The position numbers and the translations under genes were made by a program. A DNA stretch of 64,000 nt, taken from NCBI GenBank assembly GCA_033782935.1, contig JAWQEG010000621.1, positions 1,380,001-1,444,000 on the forward strand, read 5' to 3'. Position 1 is the first letter of the stretch. Each line of letters opens with the position of its first letter. This DNA is from Petrolisthes cinctipes. Its lineage: Eukaryota; Arthropoda; Malacostraca; Decapoda; Porcellanidae. The notes under the pieces are model-generated. The model was not told the origin of the DNA. It made no database searches and worked only from the letters and a program-made list of their open reading frames with translations. Of this stretch, positions 11,033-20,668 are shown one piece after another.

Positions 11033-11204
11033 TGTAACGGGGTGGTTACAATGTAGTGAAGATGTTACCTTCACTTGGGGTTAATGGCAAACAAGTCTGT
11101 GTTGGTCTAGTCTCGTCTTTATTGTTGTGTTCCTGTGTTACATATAAAGTTTCCTAGCTAACCTGGAAGTTATACAACTATATACATAAAGGTTACCTGC
11201 TACA
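11033..11204 (-). repeat. LTR of the deleted Gypsy element (3' LTR in its own orientation)
   Basis: 172 bp, starting TGTAACGGGG and ending CTGCTACA on the plus strand. It is nearly identical to 12034-12205. Confidence 0.85.
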
Positions 11205-12033
11205 ATACTCCCCTCCTTAGTGACGAGGAAGGAGGAATGATACAGTCTTCTTACGGCGTCCGCTCGCGTTGTGGAGAAGTTGTAGAACGTATCAGTAGCG
11301 TGGAGTTGTAGGCGTAGTTGTTGTTGTTGTAGTGGTTGAGTGTAGTAGAGTGGGCGTAGCAGGAAAGTTGGTGCGTGCGTGCGTGCGCATGTGAGAGCGT
11401 GTTGCTGCAGTGCCAATTAAATCGAACTCAATGAGTCCCTCAGCTTACGATTTTTAATGTCGACAACGAGGTCGAAGTTTGTCAAAAAATCGGTGCCCAA
11501 AATGGCTTGTACGTGCGCGTGTGTCCGCAGGCATGTGTGCGCATGCATGTGCGCGTGCGTGTGTGTCCGCAGGCGTGTGTGCGTGTGTGGCTGCTGTGCC
11601 AATGGCAGTCAATGACTCCTGGGCTTACGATTTTTAATGTCGACAACAGGGTCAAAGTTTGTCAAAAAATCGGCGCCCAAAATGGCTTGAGAAACTGCTC
11701 TGATGTAGCTGGTCCACTAAATGCAATGGCGGAGGTTGAATCCCAGCTGCAGTGTTTGCTGTTTGCAAACAGGTATCTGGGTGCCATAGTTGCGTAGACG
11801 GGTGAAGACTTGCCTGAGGTGTCAGCTGGCGATGAGTAGGTCGTCAATGTAGGCAAAGCAAAAAGGTAGGCCTCTCATTTTGTGAGACTAGACGTGATGC
11901 CACTTGCCTTGAAGTTGCACTCTAGTATTGAGAACCACATAGCAGGGTCGTGAGTGCAGAATGTAGGGACTTTGAACCCCACTGAGGCTACATTCTCGTC
12001 GTTGTTTGCCATGGTCACCCCGGGGTCACCATT

Positions 12034-12205
12034 TGTAATGGGGTGGTTACAATGTAGTGAAGATGTTACCTTCACTTGGGGTTAATGGCAAACAAGTCTG
12101 TGTTGGTCTAGTCTCGTCTTTATTGTTGTGTTCCTGTGTTACATATACTCTTTCCTAGCTAACCTGGAATTTATACAACTATATACATAAAGGTTGCCTG
12201 CTACA
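12034..12205 (-). repeat. LTR of the deleted Gypsy element (5' LTR in its own orientation)
   Basis: 172 bp, the same length as its partner and with only a few substitutions, indicating a fairly recent insertion. Confidence 0.85.
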
Positions 12206-12637
12206 AGTTAATACTAAAACCCAACTCGCCCAAGTGTTCAGGAGAGTCTGTAAGATGGCGGTGAAGATTCCTGCTAGTCCTCCACCTGTTCTTAAAGTCA
12301 ATGGAATTAAGATCATGGATGGTTTAAGAGTGGCCAACATCATGGCTTTTACTAGAGTCTCCAGCAGTGACTCTCGACCTCTGGCTGTCAGTCATGAGAT
12401 GAGAGCCCAGGAGCGCACTGTCCTGGATTTCTTGGGGAATGAGAATGAAATTTATATTCACCCGGAGAGACCTGCACTCTGCTCTCTCTCTCTCTGCGGT
12501 GACACTTCTCCTGAGCCAGACTGTATCACGTATGCAATGTTGCGACACTTGAGTGAGGAGGCGATCTCATTTCTTCTAGCTTAATATAACAGAATCTGGC
12601 CTGTGGGTGTATTCCCTTCTTGGTAGAGGGATGCTAG
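12206..12637 (+). pseudogene. Copy 1 ORF2: linker before the RT domain
   Basis: Resumes the interrupted ORF2 at the point where the preinsertion sequence of other copies continues. It encodes VFRRVCKMAVKIPASPPPVLKV and SLCGDTSPEPD, matching the region between endonuclease and reverse transcriptase in the copy at 41354-44881. It carries substitutions and a stop near 12582, and breaks at 12637. Confidence 0.75.
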
Positions 12638-13134
12638 TGTAGTATTCTATACCTCAGTATGCAGCAAGGTATACCAAACTCCACAAAATCAACATGTGTT
12701 TATTGGTGAAGGGTGAAACACATTCAAGTACAGTATAGGTACACAGTAACTGGAACAAGGTATTACTCATAGGTGAGGAGTATGTGTTGGTGAGTGGGAG
12801 CCGGTTGGTTAGTCTTCTGTTGTCCTCTCTGTTCTGCTCCAGGAGATGTTCTGCCTTCCCTCTGTTGTCTGTCCCAATTTATATCGTAGGACAGTGGACG
12901 GAGCTAGTAATCAAAGTAATTAAATCTAGGCCTAGCCAATGGTATGAGTTGGGAGGCGTGGCTTATCCAGGAAGGTCTAGAATGTTCTTTGTGGGTGCAG
13001 CTGCCTGTATGTCTGTGTGTACACACCTGATCTGACCTGAAGAGTGATAATCCATACCCTTTTTACCTGTGACCTGACCTGACCAGCCTGTGTGACTACC
13101 TACCACTCCTATATGTGTGTGTGTGTGCACCACA
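12638..13134. repeat. Probable 497-bp solo LTR
   Basis: A 497-bp block starting TGTAGTATTC and ending GCACCACA interrupts ORF2 of copy 1. The ORF2 sequence resumes immediately at 13135. Flanks are CTAG (12634-12637) and CTAC (13135-13138), a 4-bp duplication with one difference. There is no coding region and no partner LTR, which fits a solo LTR left by recombination. Confidence 0.6.
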
Positions 13135-13683
13135 CTACCATCCTTCCTTTTCCCAAGCCGGGCAAGGACTCTAGTGTTGCCCTCAATTACCAAACTATTG
13201 CCTTGACCTTCTGTCTCTGTAAACTATTTGAGAATATGGTGAATGTCAGACTGGTATACTTCGTTGAACGGGGTTGTTTTCTGTCTCCGTCCCAGTCTGG
13301 CTTTCGTAAACATCGTTCCACTATAGGCGCTCTGGTCAGGTTGGAAGCTGCTGCATGTGAGGCCTTTGCACGACATCAGCACCTGGTCTGTGTATTCTTT
13401 GATTTAGAAAAAGCCTATGACACTACATGGCAATATGGCATCCTGTAGCAACTCCATAGATATGGCCTGCGTGGTCGCCTTCCACACTTTCTTAAGGAGT
13501 TTCTCAGTGATCGCAGTTTTTCTGTGAGGGTTGGTACAGCCCTCTGCATCCATTGCACAGGAGGAGGGCGTCCCCCAGGGAAGCGTCCTCAGTGTCACAT
13601 TGTTTGCAGTAGCAATTAATGACATTGCCTCATCCCTTTCGGACGGTATAGCCAACTTGATGTACGTTGACGACCTGACAGTC
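13135..13683 (+). pseudogene. Copy 1 ORF2: reverse transcriptase fingers and palm
   Basis: Encodes FPKPGKDSSVALNYQTIALT, QSGFRKHRSTIGALVRLEAA, FFDLEKAYDTTWQYGIL, GVPQGSVLSVTLF and the catalytic YVDDL box at about 13663-13677. Stops and a frameshift interrupt it, for example TAG after TWQYGIL. Right after YVDDL the homology ends and the errantivirus-like element begins. About 0.95 kb of ORF2, as measured in the copy at 48665-50771, is missing between here and 30906. Confidence 0.8.
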
Positions 13684-13734
13684 TTGTACACCTACCAAGG
13701 GGCAGGTAAAAGATAACATTTTCCACTTTCTTGT

Positions 13735-15335
13735 GATAATCTCATCGACATACTAGCCACATATCGAAATGTGATTGCCCTACCTGGTGAATCCTTAGGA
13801 AAAACCGATATTATAAAGCATACCATTACCCTAACATCCCCTCAACCTATTTATACTCGAGCATATAGCCTACCTCATAGCTGGCAAAAAGTTGTAAATA
13901 AAATGGTAAATGAAATGTTGGATGAAGGCATTATTAAGAATTCTCACTCCCCTTTTAATAGCCCAATGTTTTTGGTTTAAAAGAATAATGGTGAATTTAG
14001 GCCAGTTATTGATTATAGGAAAATTAATAATGCTACAATTAAAGATAAATATCCCCTCCCTCTTTTAAGAGATATTTTTATCTAATATTGGTGAAACAAA
14101 ACCTATGATATTCTTAACCTTAGACTTGGTCAGTGGATACTGGCAAGTAGCATTAGATGATAAAAGTCAACCCATTACTGCACTTAGTACTCCCCATGGT
14201 CATTATGAATAAACCCGTATGCCATTTGGGTTATATAATGCTCCATCCACATTTCAGCGTATGGTAAATTTTCTTTTTGGCGATATCAATAATGAAGTCA
14301 TTGCTTATCTAGACGATTTCATTTTTTTCAAAAGATGTGCCTTCACATTTAGAAACAATAAAGAAGGTTATGCATAGGTTGCATCAGGTCGGCCTCAAAC
14401 TTAAAATGTCTAAATGTCATTTTCTTAAACAAGAAATAAAGTTTTTAGGACATACCATCAACAGCAGAGGACTCCATACACAATCAGATAAAATATGGGC
14501 AATGAAAGAGATCCCTACTCCAAAAAGCTACTAATGTAAAGTCATTCTTGGGATTATGCTCTTATTATAGAAGCTTTGTAAGAAACTTTTCCCAAATAGC
14601 AAAGCCCTTAATTAATCTTCTCAAGAACAATGCAGATTTTGTATGGATGCCTGAACAACAGCTGAGCTCTGAATTACTAAAGGATAAATTGGTGTCGGCT
14701 CCGATTCTTGCGTTCCCAGATTATTCGTTACCTATAAAAAAATTGTACCGATGCTTCTTCATTAGGCTTAGGCGCTGTCCTTATGCAAGAAATTCCTAAA
14801 GGTCAGTGTCAGGTAATTGTGTATACTTTTAGAATATTAAATGCACAGGAAACTCGTTACTCTGTAACAGAACAGCAGGAAACTTTGGCTATAGTATGGG
14901 CACTTCTTACCTTCAGAGAAATCGCGTTGGGATATCCTTTACAATTGTTTACAGATTACCAACCGATTTTTGGCTTCCTGAAAACTCAAAATCTCATGGG
15001 GAAATTGGCCAGATGGTATCTAACATTTTAGGAATTTCAACCTCATATTGATATTAACTACCTTCCAGGGCGATTAAATCATATAGCAGATGCATTAAGC
15101 AGACATCCTGTCTGTTCAGTTTCAAAGCCGCCCATAGACTTTCACTTCAATGCAGTTCGTAAACATCAACAGGATTCTGGGATAAAAGCGATAAAATACT
15201 CGTTAAACTCAGGTGGTGATTATGATGTTCTGGAAGTACCCATTCGCATAAATAACTTCTCTCTTCATGATAATGTCGTTTACAGAAAAATAGGAACACG
15301 TAATATACAAACCAATCAAATAATAATACCACAAT
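13735..15335 (+). pseudogene. Element A pol: RT, RNase H and start of integrase
   Basis: Read in pieces, it shows the RT start (IYTRAYSLPHSWQKVVNKMV, GIIKNSHSPFNSPMFLV), a middle with YRKINNATIKDKYPLPLL, the palm with LDDF near 14311, the thumb (FLKQEIKFLGHTINSRGL, SFVRNFSQIAKPLINLLK), then RNase H (TRYSVTEQQETLAIVWAL, FTDYQPIFGFLK). It ends near NNFSLHDNVVYRK, which precedes the integrase zinc finger. Stops at 13978-13980, 14209 and elsewhere, plus frameshifts near 14085, 14330 and 14775, make it nonfunctional. It is cut at 15335 by the solo LTR, whose target duplication is CAAT. Confidence 0.85.
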
Positions 15336-15343
15336 TGTAACAC

Positions 15344-15399
<56 letters not shown>

Positions 15400-15496
15400 T
15401 CCCTGGCTATACCAATATATATATATATATTGTTATTTAGAGTAATTACGGGTAATAGGGTAGGCTTCTAGTATAAGATTGTACGGAGTAGCCAGG

Positions 15497-15527
15497 CTGA
15501 GATTATCAATGACGATGATCATCTCGG
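15497..15527 (+). other. LTR hairpin, solo LTR copy
   Basis: Same 31-nt hairpin as at 3726-3756. The third stem pair is G-C here and A-T there, and the second pair is T.G here and C-G there. Confidence 0.7.
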
Positions 15528-16116
15528 TGGTGGGCTTCTTCTGAAATTGTTACATATGATGAACAGTACAAATGATAATTATGTTAGATGTTATGTGAGA
15601 ACAATAAATATAATGATTATAGTTAGGTAAATATGTGAAATGGAGGAATAATTGAAACCTAGGTAGATTGATAGTGATAGGAAAATAAGTAATGATTAAG
15701 AGGTGAATGAAAAATATTAATTGGAGTACAGGGAGTAACCTGCAGTTATAATTATAATTTATAATTAAGAACCTAACACTCCTATGATGGTACCTGCATT
15801 TTAACTGTAACTTACTTAGAGAAATTATTTTAGTAGGATGGTCTATTAGGATCTAGTCAGGACGGTACATTTTCTTGTTGGCGGAACAATACATGCCAAG
15901 TATATATGTATTACCATAATATAATACATTAACTGAGGAAGAAGGCAATGTATTTGAGTAAGAGAATAGGTGTAAATGGTAATATGTAACTGAATATACA
16001 CTAGTAGTGGTGGAACTGATAGACATGCCAGTAAATGAAATACGTTTGTCACTACTTTGCTTGAAGGTGGGAGTGAAGGGGAGGAGAGGAAGCAATACGT
16101 CGACTTATCTCTTCCT

Positions 16117-16304
16117 CATTCTATTCTCGTCTGCTGGTGTGACAGGTAGGAACGAAATAAGGCATTGGTGTCTCTGATATATATGATTTATTGTGAATAT
16201 TTTGAATGGTAAATTAGTTAGATTGAAGATTGTGTGTTCACGTAAGGACATAGTGAATAATGTATAGTTGTAGCTCATTCTATTCTCGTCTGCTGGTGTG
16301 ACAG
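16117..16304 (+). repeat. Paired identical 29-bp repeats in the solo LTR
   Basis: The units 16117-16145 and 16276-16304 are identical over 29 bases (start CATTCTATTCTCG, end GTGTGACAG). The first unit is followed by GTAGG, the second by CCATT. Confidence 0.85.
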
Positions 16305-17019
16305 CCATTATTAGCAAACAAACCCTTGGTATAGAGTGACCTACGTGGCACCTAAAGATTAATGAAACATTGCTGGCAATTTTAAAAGTTCATTATTATA
16401 ATATTGAGATTAGAATGTGATTTTTTTTTATTGTATTCGCTTTATTTCGGGTTCATAGTTAAAAAAAAATTATTAGGAATTATTTGGGTACATGGAGTAG
16501 GGCTCATCAGTCTAGAATAGGTGCTGTGGAAATGAGTTACTTGAGAGGAGCATGAGGACTTACTAGGTGGGATGGAGAAAGTAATGAGAATGTATATGAG
16601 AGATGTGGTATGAGTGAGAAGGCAATTGATATTGAATGTGGAGTGGTTGAGAGAGTGAATCGTGATACATTGAGATGGTTTGAACATGTAGAGAAATGCA
16701 GGGTGAGGAGTTTGTAAAGAAGGTGTATGGAAGTGAAGTTGTGGGACCTGGTGTGAGAGGCAGACATCCGGTTAGATGGCAGAACAGAGTGGAAGAGTAT
16801 GTAAAGGAGAGAAACATGAGGGGTAGAGGAGGGCTTGACCAAGTAAGGAGGGAGTGTTGGAACAGGGAGAACTGGAGGCATTTCTGCCGTGGCCACCCCT
16901 TTGGGGGAAGTTCCCGGAGGGAACGAGGCGTCAGAGCTATAGATAGATAGATTTGGGTTATTAAGGGAGGGGGGGGACACTTCATGTAATAATTTTTTTT
17001 TTTTGTGTGTGTGCTTAGC

Positions 17020-17066
17020 TCTGTCAACTAGCGATACACGGAATTTTTCCTGTCCTAGTTGACAGA
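17020..17066 (+). other. 12-bp inverted repeat near the LTR 3' part
   Basis: TCTGTCAACTAG (17020-17031) and its complement (17055-17066) enclose 23 bases. The same hairpin is present once in the inverted LTR (about 2665-2710) and twice in each LTR of element B. Confidence 0.75.
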
Positions 17067-17596
17067 ACGGGGAGTAAGAACTGTTATTAAGGGAGAGGGA
17101 AAATATTCTTGTATTATTATTATATAAATATATATGTACTCGTATGATATTATAAATAAATGGGTTTATAATCAGTTGAGTAGTTACGTCACCGATATAA
17201 CAAATAGACTGTGATCCTATATAGATATTGGTTCTAAATTCACATCACTGATCGTACCCCCGTTAAAATTGTAGTCCGAATTGCTTACTCACACGCCTAA
17301 ATAAGCTAACGCTACGCTACCCTTCCGGTGTGTGTTCACTTGATTCCTCTTGTCAACTTGGTCTGGTGGTGGCAGCGTATACCTAGTACTGAGGAGGGAC
17401 TGGACTTGTCCTGTTCCTCATCAGTCTCTTGGTTTTTTTTCCAGACCAGGTTGATCCAGCTATAGGATAGAGTAGTAGCCTACATACACTGGTGGCTTTT
17501 TGTTTGTTAAGGGCAGTGGGTTTTCTAGTTCCTCCCAGAGTAAAGTAAATAGTAATATCATTAATAAGGGGAACAAAAATCTCGCCGTTACACAAT

Positions 17597-17943
17597 CAAT
17601 GATTCTCTCAGTATTACCCTTATATCATAATGCAGCGGGACATCCTGGGAGAGTTGCATTTCAACAAATTCATCGTGATGTACAAAACAAATGACAGGCT
17701 AGCAGAAATAAAATGCGTATAAGGCAGCATAGAATAGCAAAAACGCAAACATTCACTCCAGGTTATCAAGTAATGTTACAGGTACCCGATCGAACTTCGA
17801 AACTAATGCCTCGGTTCACGGGACCGTACACAGCCATATCTATAGTAGGTAATAAAATAGTAATAAAGAATAATTTTACTCAGGAGGATGATATTGTTCA
17901 TGTAGACAGAATAAAGAAATTGGTAAAAAGCGCGCAAACCTAA
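17597..17943 (+). pseudogene. Element A integrase: zinc finger start and C-terminal tail, core deleted
   Basis: Directly after the duplicated CAAT the sequence encodes SVLPLYHNAAGHPGRVAFQQ, the His half of an HHCC integrase zinc finger. A stop follows near 17694. The next open part (17713-17943) reads TPGYQVMLQVPDRT, PRFTGPYTAISIVGNKI and VDRIKKLVK, a GPY/F-type integrase C-terminal domain. The remaining Cys half of the finger and the whole DDE catalytic core, roughly 200 residues, are absent. The protein could not catalyse integration. Confidence 0.8.
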
Positions 17944-18124
17944 CATCCAAATAACCAATCAGAATCTCTGGAACATCAACAATTTCCTCTTCCTAGTAAT
18001 ATTATCCCTACTACTGATAACAATAAAATAAACAATTACAAACAGAAACTCCGATCGGCAAACAAGTAAAAGATTATAATTCTTCTTACAGATGTGGCCC
18101 AACTAAACATATATTATTGTTTTT

Positions 18125-18460
18125 ATGGCCATACTCGCGGCAACAAAAGGTTACGCTGACGTAAACACCATCCCTAAGGATGATGTGCTTATCCCGGGAA
18201 CGCTCGTCCAACAATTTGGTAAAATATTGGTGACGGAAGATGTTATCACTATTTCTTACTCGTTACAGGATATATCTGATTTATTTCAGAAATTTTTTGC
18301 AGTTGAGCGAGGGTTGCAGATACTTAATCATACGATTTTGCCTGACAGGAATCGCACGGAGGAATTTAGTGATATAAGGGCATTATATTCAGTCTTGTCC
18401 TATAAGGTTCAACGTACTATGAAGGAATTAAGCGACAGTAGTTCCATTGCTCACGTATTA
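18125..18460 (+). pseudogene. Element A env-like gene, N-terminal part
   Basis: An open frame downstream of the integrase tail runs until it is cut at 18460 by the insertion of the full-length Gypsy element (target duplication ATTA, 18457-18460). By itself it has no strong motif. Its frame is in phase with the env-like coding sequence at 28482, on the far side of the insertion, so both are parts of one former gene. That downstream part has a cleavage site and fusion-peptide-like stretch, which makes this the N-terminal subunit of an F-type envelope. It is broken and could not be expressed as a whole. Confidence 0.65.
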
Positions 18461-18568
18461 TGTAACACCCATATTTTATATGTATTGTTATTTAGGATAT
18501 TTACGGGTATTAAATATTTATATGTATTAGAATAGGTTTTGAGTGTAAGATTGTAGGGAGTAGCCAGG

Positions 18569-18678
18569 CTGAGATTATCACTGACGAATAATCTCGGTGG
18601 TGGGCTTCTTCAACACGAAATAAGTGTAAAATTGTAGGGAGTAGCCAGGCGGAGATTATCACTAACGAATAAAATCGG
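18569..18678 (+). other. Two tandem LTR hairpins
   Basis: Hairpins at 18569-18597 and 18650-18678. The first has 8-bp arms GAGATTAT/ATAATCTC; the second has a mutated right arm. Confidence 0.7.
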
Positions 18679-19219
18679 TGGTGGGCTTCTTCAACACAAA
18701 ATGTTAATATTAGGAAAATAGAAGTAATGATTATAGTTAGGTAAATAGGTTAAAGAGAGGAATAATTGAAACTTAGGTAGATTGATAGGGATAGAGAAAT
18801 ACGTGGTGATTTAAGAGGTGAATGTAAAATAATTTATTGGAGACAGGGAATAACCTGCATTTATAATTATAATGTATAATTACGAAGCTAACATTCCTAT
18901 ACTGTTACCGGCATTTAATTGTAACTTACTTAGAAAATTAATTAGATTAGTTAGGGACTAAAGTCGGGACAGTACATTTTCTTGTTGGCGGAACAATACA
19001 TGCCGTGAATATGTGAATTACAGTAATATAAAGCTTTAAACAAGGGAGAAAGCAATGCATTTGAGTTCACTAATATGTATAAATCATATTGTGTAACTAT
19101 ATACCCCAGTAAGGGTGGAACTGTTAGAAAATGCCAGAAATTGAGATGAGTTGGTCACTACTTTGCTTGGGGGAGTGAGGGAGGAAGATGACGAGGCAAT
19201 ACCATGCGTTGCTCTTCCT

Positions 19220-19431
19220 CATTCTGAACTCGACTTCTGCTGGTGACAGGTAAGAGTTCAAACTCGCTCTCATCATAAATATTGTAGTGTGAATATAGTG
19301 TGGTGAATCTATTAGTCCCGTGATGGGATATAACAAACTAAAGAATATTGTGTGTTCACATTCAGACATAGTAAGTAAAGTATGTTGTTTTTTCTCAAGC
19401 TGATTCTGAACTCGACTTCTGCTTGTGACAG
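19220..19431 (+). repeat. Paired 29-bp repeats in the 5' LTR of element B
   Basis: Units 19220-19249 and 19403-19431 share ATTCTGAACTCGACTTCTGC and differ by one base in the remainder. This differs from the corresponding pair in the other two LTRs. Confidence 0.8.
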
Positions 19432-19988
19432 CCATTATTAGCGATCTCCCTTGGTGTATAGTGACCCACGTGGTACTAAAGAAAATTAAGAACATTTGCT
19501 GGCAATTTTATCTTTTCATTTAAAGTATTGAGATTAGGATGTGATTTTTTTTTATTGTATTAACTATATTTCGGCCTTGTTGTGCAAAATTTATTATTAG
19601 GAATTATTTGGGATATTGTGGGAGGGGGGACACTTCATGTAATATTTTTTTTTATATGTACTTAGATCTGTCACTAGCGAGACACGGAATTATTCCTGTC
19701 CTAGTAGACAGAAAAGGGAGTAGGAACTGTATTAAGTGAGGGGAGATATTTCATATTAATTATTTTTTTTTTTTTGGATTTATGTGTGTTAGCTCTGTCA
19801 ACTGGCGAGACCCGGAATTATTCCTGTCCTAGTTGACAGAACGGGGAGTAGGAAATATTAGCAAGGGAGGAGGGGAACAGAAATTATTATTATAGTGATC
19901 TTGTTGTACTTGTACCAAATAGGTTGATAAAATAAACAAGTTTTTACATTGTCTGAGTCACCGATGAGGAACAGGGCCAGCTTTTACA

Positions 19989-20010
19989 CTGGTGCCAGCT
20001 AAGGTGGGAT
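19989..20010 (+). promoter_or_regulatory. Candidate primer-binding site of element B
   Basis: CTGGTGCCAGCTAAGG follows the LTR end directly, where a tRNA primer should anneal. The matching tRNA was not determined. Confidence 0.5.
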
Positions 20011-20061
20011 AAATCAGACCCGGAAAAATTGTTTTAGCGGAGATCCGTGGAATTGGGTCGG

Positions 20062-20565
20062 ATGTTTAAAGTAGCAATAGTAGGACACAGTCAAGTTCCT
20101 CGAGAACTGACGGTTGACGGTGCTAAGGTAGTTGTTTATCGATCACCCGGTGCCCGTGCCCAATCATTTTATAGTGATGAGAGACTGCAAAGTGTGAGTA
20201 GGTGGAGGCATGATCTCACTATATTGTGGTTAGGAAGTAACGATATTAAGGAAGAAACTCAACCGCGGGTATTGGCTAATGAAATATTAGAAATAGCAAA
20301 ATTTATAGAAAAGGAATGTGGCTCAAAAGTTATAATTGTAGAAATAGAAAATAGAATTTATCCAGTAGGTAGGCCAATTCCAAGTGAGAGATATAGAAAA
20401 ATACAAAAGTCGGTGAATAAAATAGTGGGCAGTAGTAGAACATTCAATTATATCAATTTTAACAGTAAAGAAATAGGGCAACATTTAGCACAGGACGGGG
20501 TACATTTTGATAGAGAGGGACAAAGGAAAATACAAAGAAGATTGAAAGAAGTAATAGGTCACTGA
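20062..20565 (+). CDS. SGNH/GDSL hydrolase-like protein encoded upstream of gag
   Basis: A 167-residue frame from the ATG at 20062 to the TGA at 20563-20565, uninterrupted although pol is broken. It shows the ordered blocks of the SGNH esterase fold: VAIVGHSQ near the start (Ser10 as nucleophile), SPGARAQSF (Gly30), LWLGSNDI (Asn60) and QDGVHFDREGQ near the end (Asp145, His148). SGNH enzymes hydrolyse ester or acyl bonds. SGNH domains are known in ORF1 of CR1-type non-LTR elements and in some Ngaro/DIRS elements. An SGNH frame placed before gag in a Gypsy element is unusual. The substrate is unknown. It could act on membranes or modify RNA or protein in the particle, but that is speculation. 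The frame precedes gag by 103 bp and could be translated separately. Confidence 0.8.
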   Translation: MFKVAIVGHSQVPRELTVDGAKVVVYRSPGARAQSFYSDERLQSVSRWRHDLTILWLGSNDIKEETQPRVLANEILEIAKFIEKECGSKVIIVEIENRIYPVGRPIPSERYRKIQKSVNKIVGSSRTFNYINFNSKEIGQHLAQDGVHFDREGQRKIQRRLKEVIGH

Positions 20566-20668
20566 GAGGAAAGATTAAGGAAGTAAAGTAACGAATAAAG
20601 TAACGTAAATTGGGAAATTAAAGTAAAAAGGGGGGGGGGTAGATAAAAAATTAAAACTTACGAGTAAA

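Larger units (their letters stand above)
11033..12205 (-). mobile_element. Internally deleted Gypsy-type LTR element, 1.17 kb
   Basis: Two 172-bp LTRs (11033-11204 and 12034-12205) in direct orientation are flanked by a target duplication AGTT (11029-11032 and 12206-12209). Read on the minus strand, the 5' LTR ends TTACA and is followed by AATGGTGACCCCGGGGTGAC, a primer-binding-site-like start. An ATG near 12012 then opens a gag-like N-terminus (MANNDENVASVGFKVPTFC, AMWFSILECNFKASGI). Further down, ILGTDFLTNFDLVVDI is the end of a retropepsin domain. Nearly all of gag, and everything after the protease, is missing. A tract of about 70 bp is repeated within the element (about 11432-11506 and 11610-11688). 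Confidence 0.85.
15336..17592 (+). repeat. Solo LTR (2257 bp) inserted in pol of element A
   Basis: It starts TGTAACACCC and ends CGCCGTTACA; the terminal TGTAAC/GTTACA are inverted. It is flanked by an exact 4-bp duplication CAAT (15332-15335 and 17593-17596), and the integrase frame of element A resumes right after. Homologous along its length to the LTRs of the element at 18461-28477. It contains a (TA)n run (15350-15398), the 31-nt hairpin (15497-15527), paired 29-bp repeats (16117-16145, 16276-16304) and a 12-bp inverted repeat (17020-17031 with 17055-17066). Nothing internal is left, so the element was lost by LTR-LTR recombination. Confidence 0.9.
18461..19988 (+). repeat. Element B 5' LTR (1528 bp)
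   Basis: Starts TGTAACACCC and ends CTTTTACA. It is nearly identical to the 3' LTR until about 19940. It then lacks about 430 bp that the 3' LTR and the solo LTR contain (28035-28465). A segment of about 72 bp carrying the hairpin is tandemly repeated (about 18546-18619 and 18620-18698). The second hairpin copy is damaged here (AAAATCGG) but intact in the 3' LTR (ATAATCTCGG). Confidence 0.85.

Noticed and set aside
11138..11602. His/Thr-rich proteins near the GT repeats
   Set aside because: Most of the length is translated simple repeat. Only the ILGTDF segment of the retropepsin is meaningful, and it is included in the deleted Gypsy element.
16537..17027. Ser/Pro/Leu-rich minus-strand open frames in the solo LTR
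   Set aside because: They are antisense to LTR sequence, have low complexity, and do not persist as frames in the homologous LTRs.
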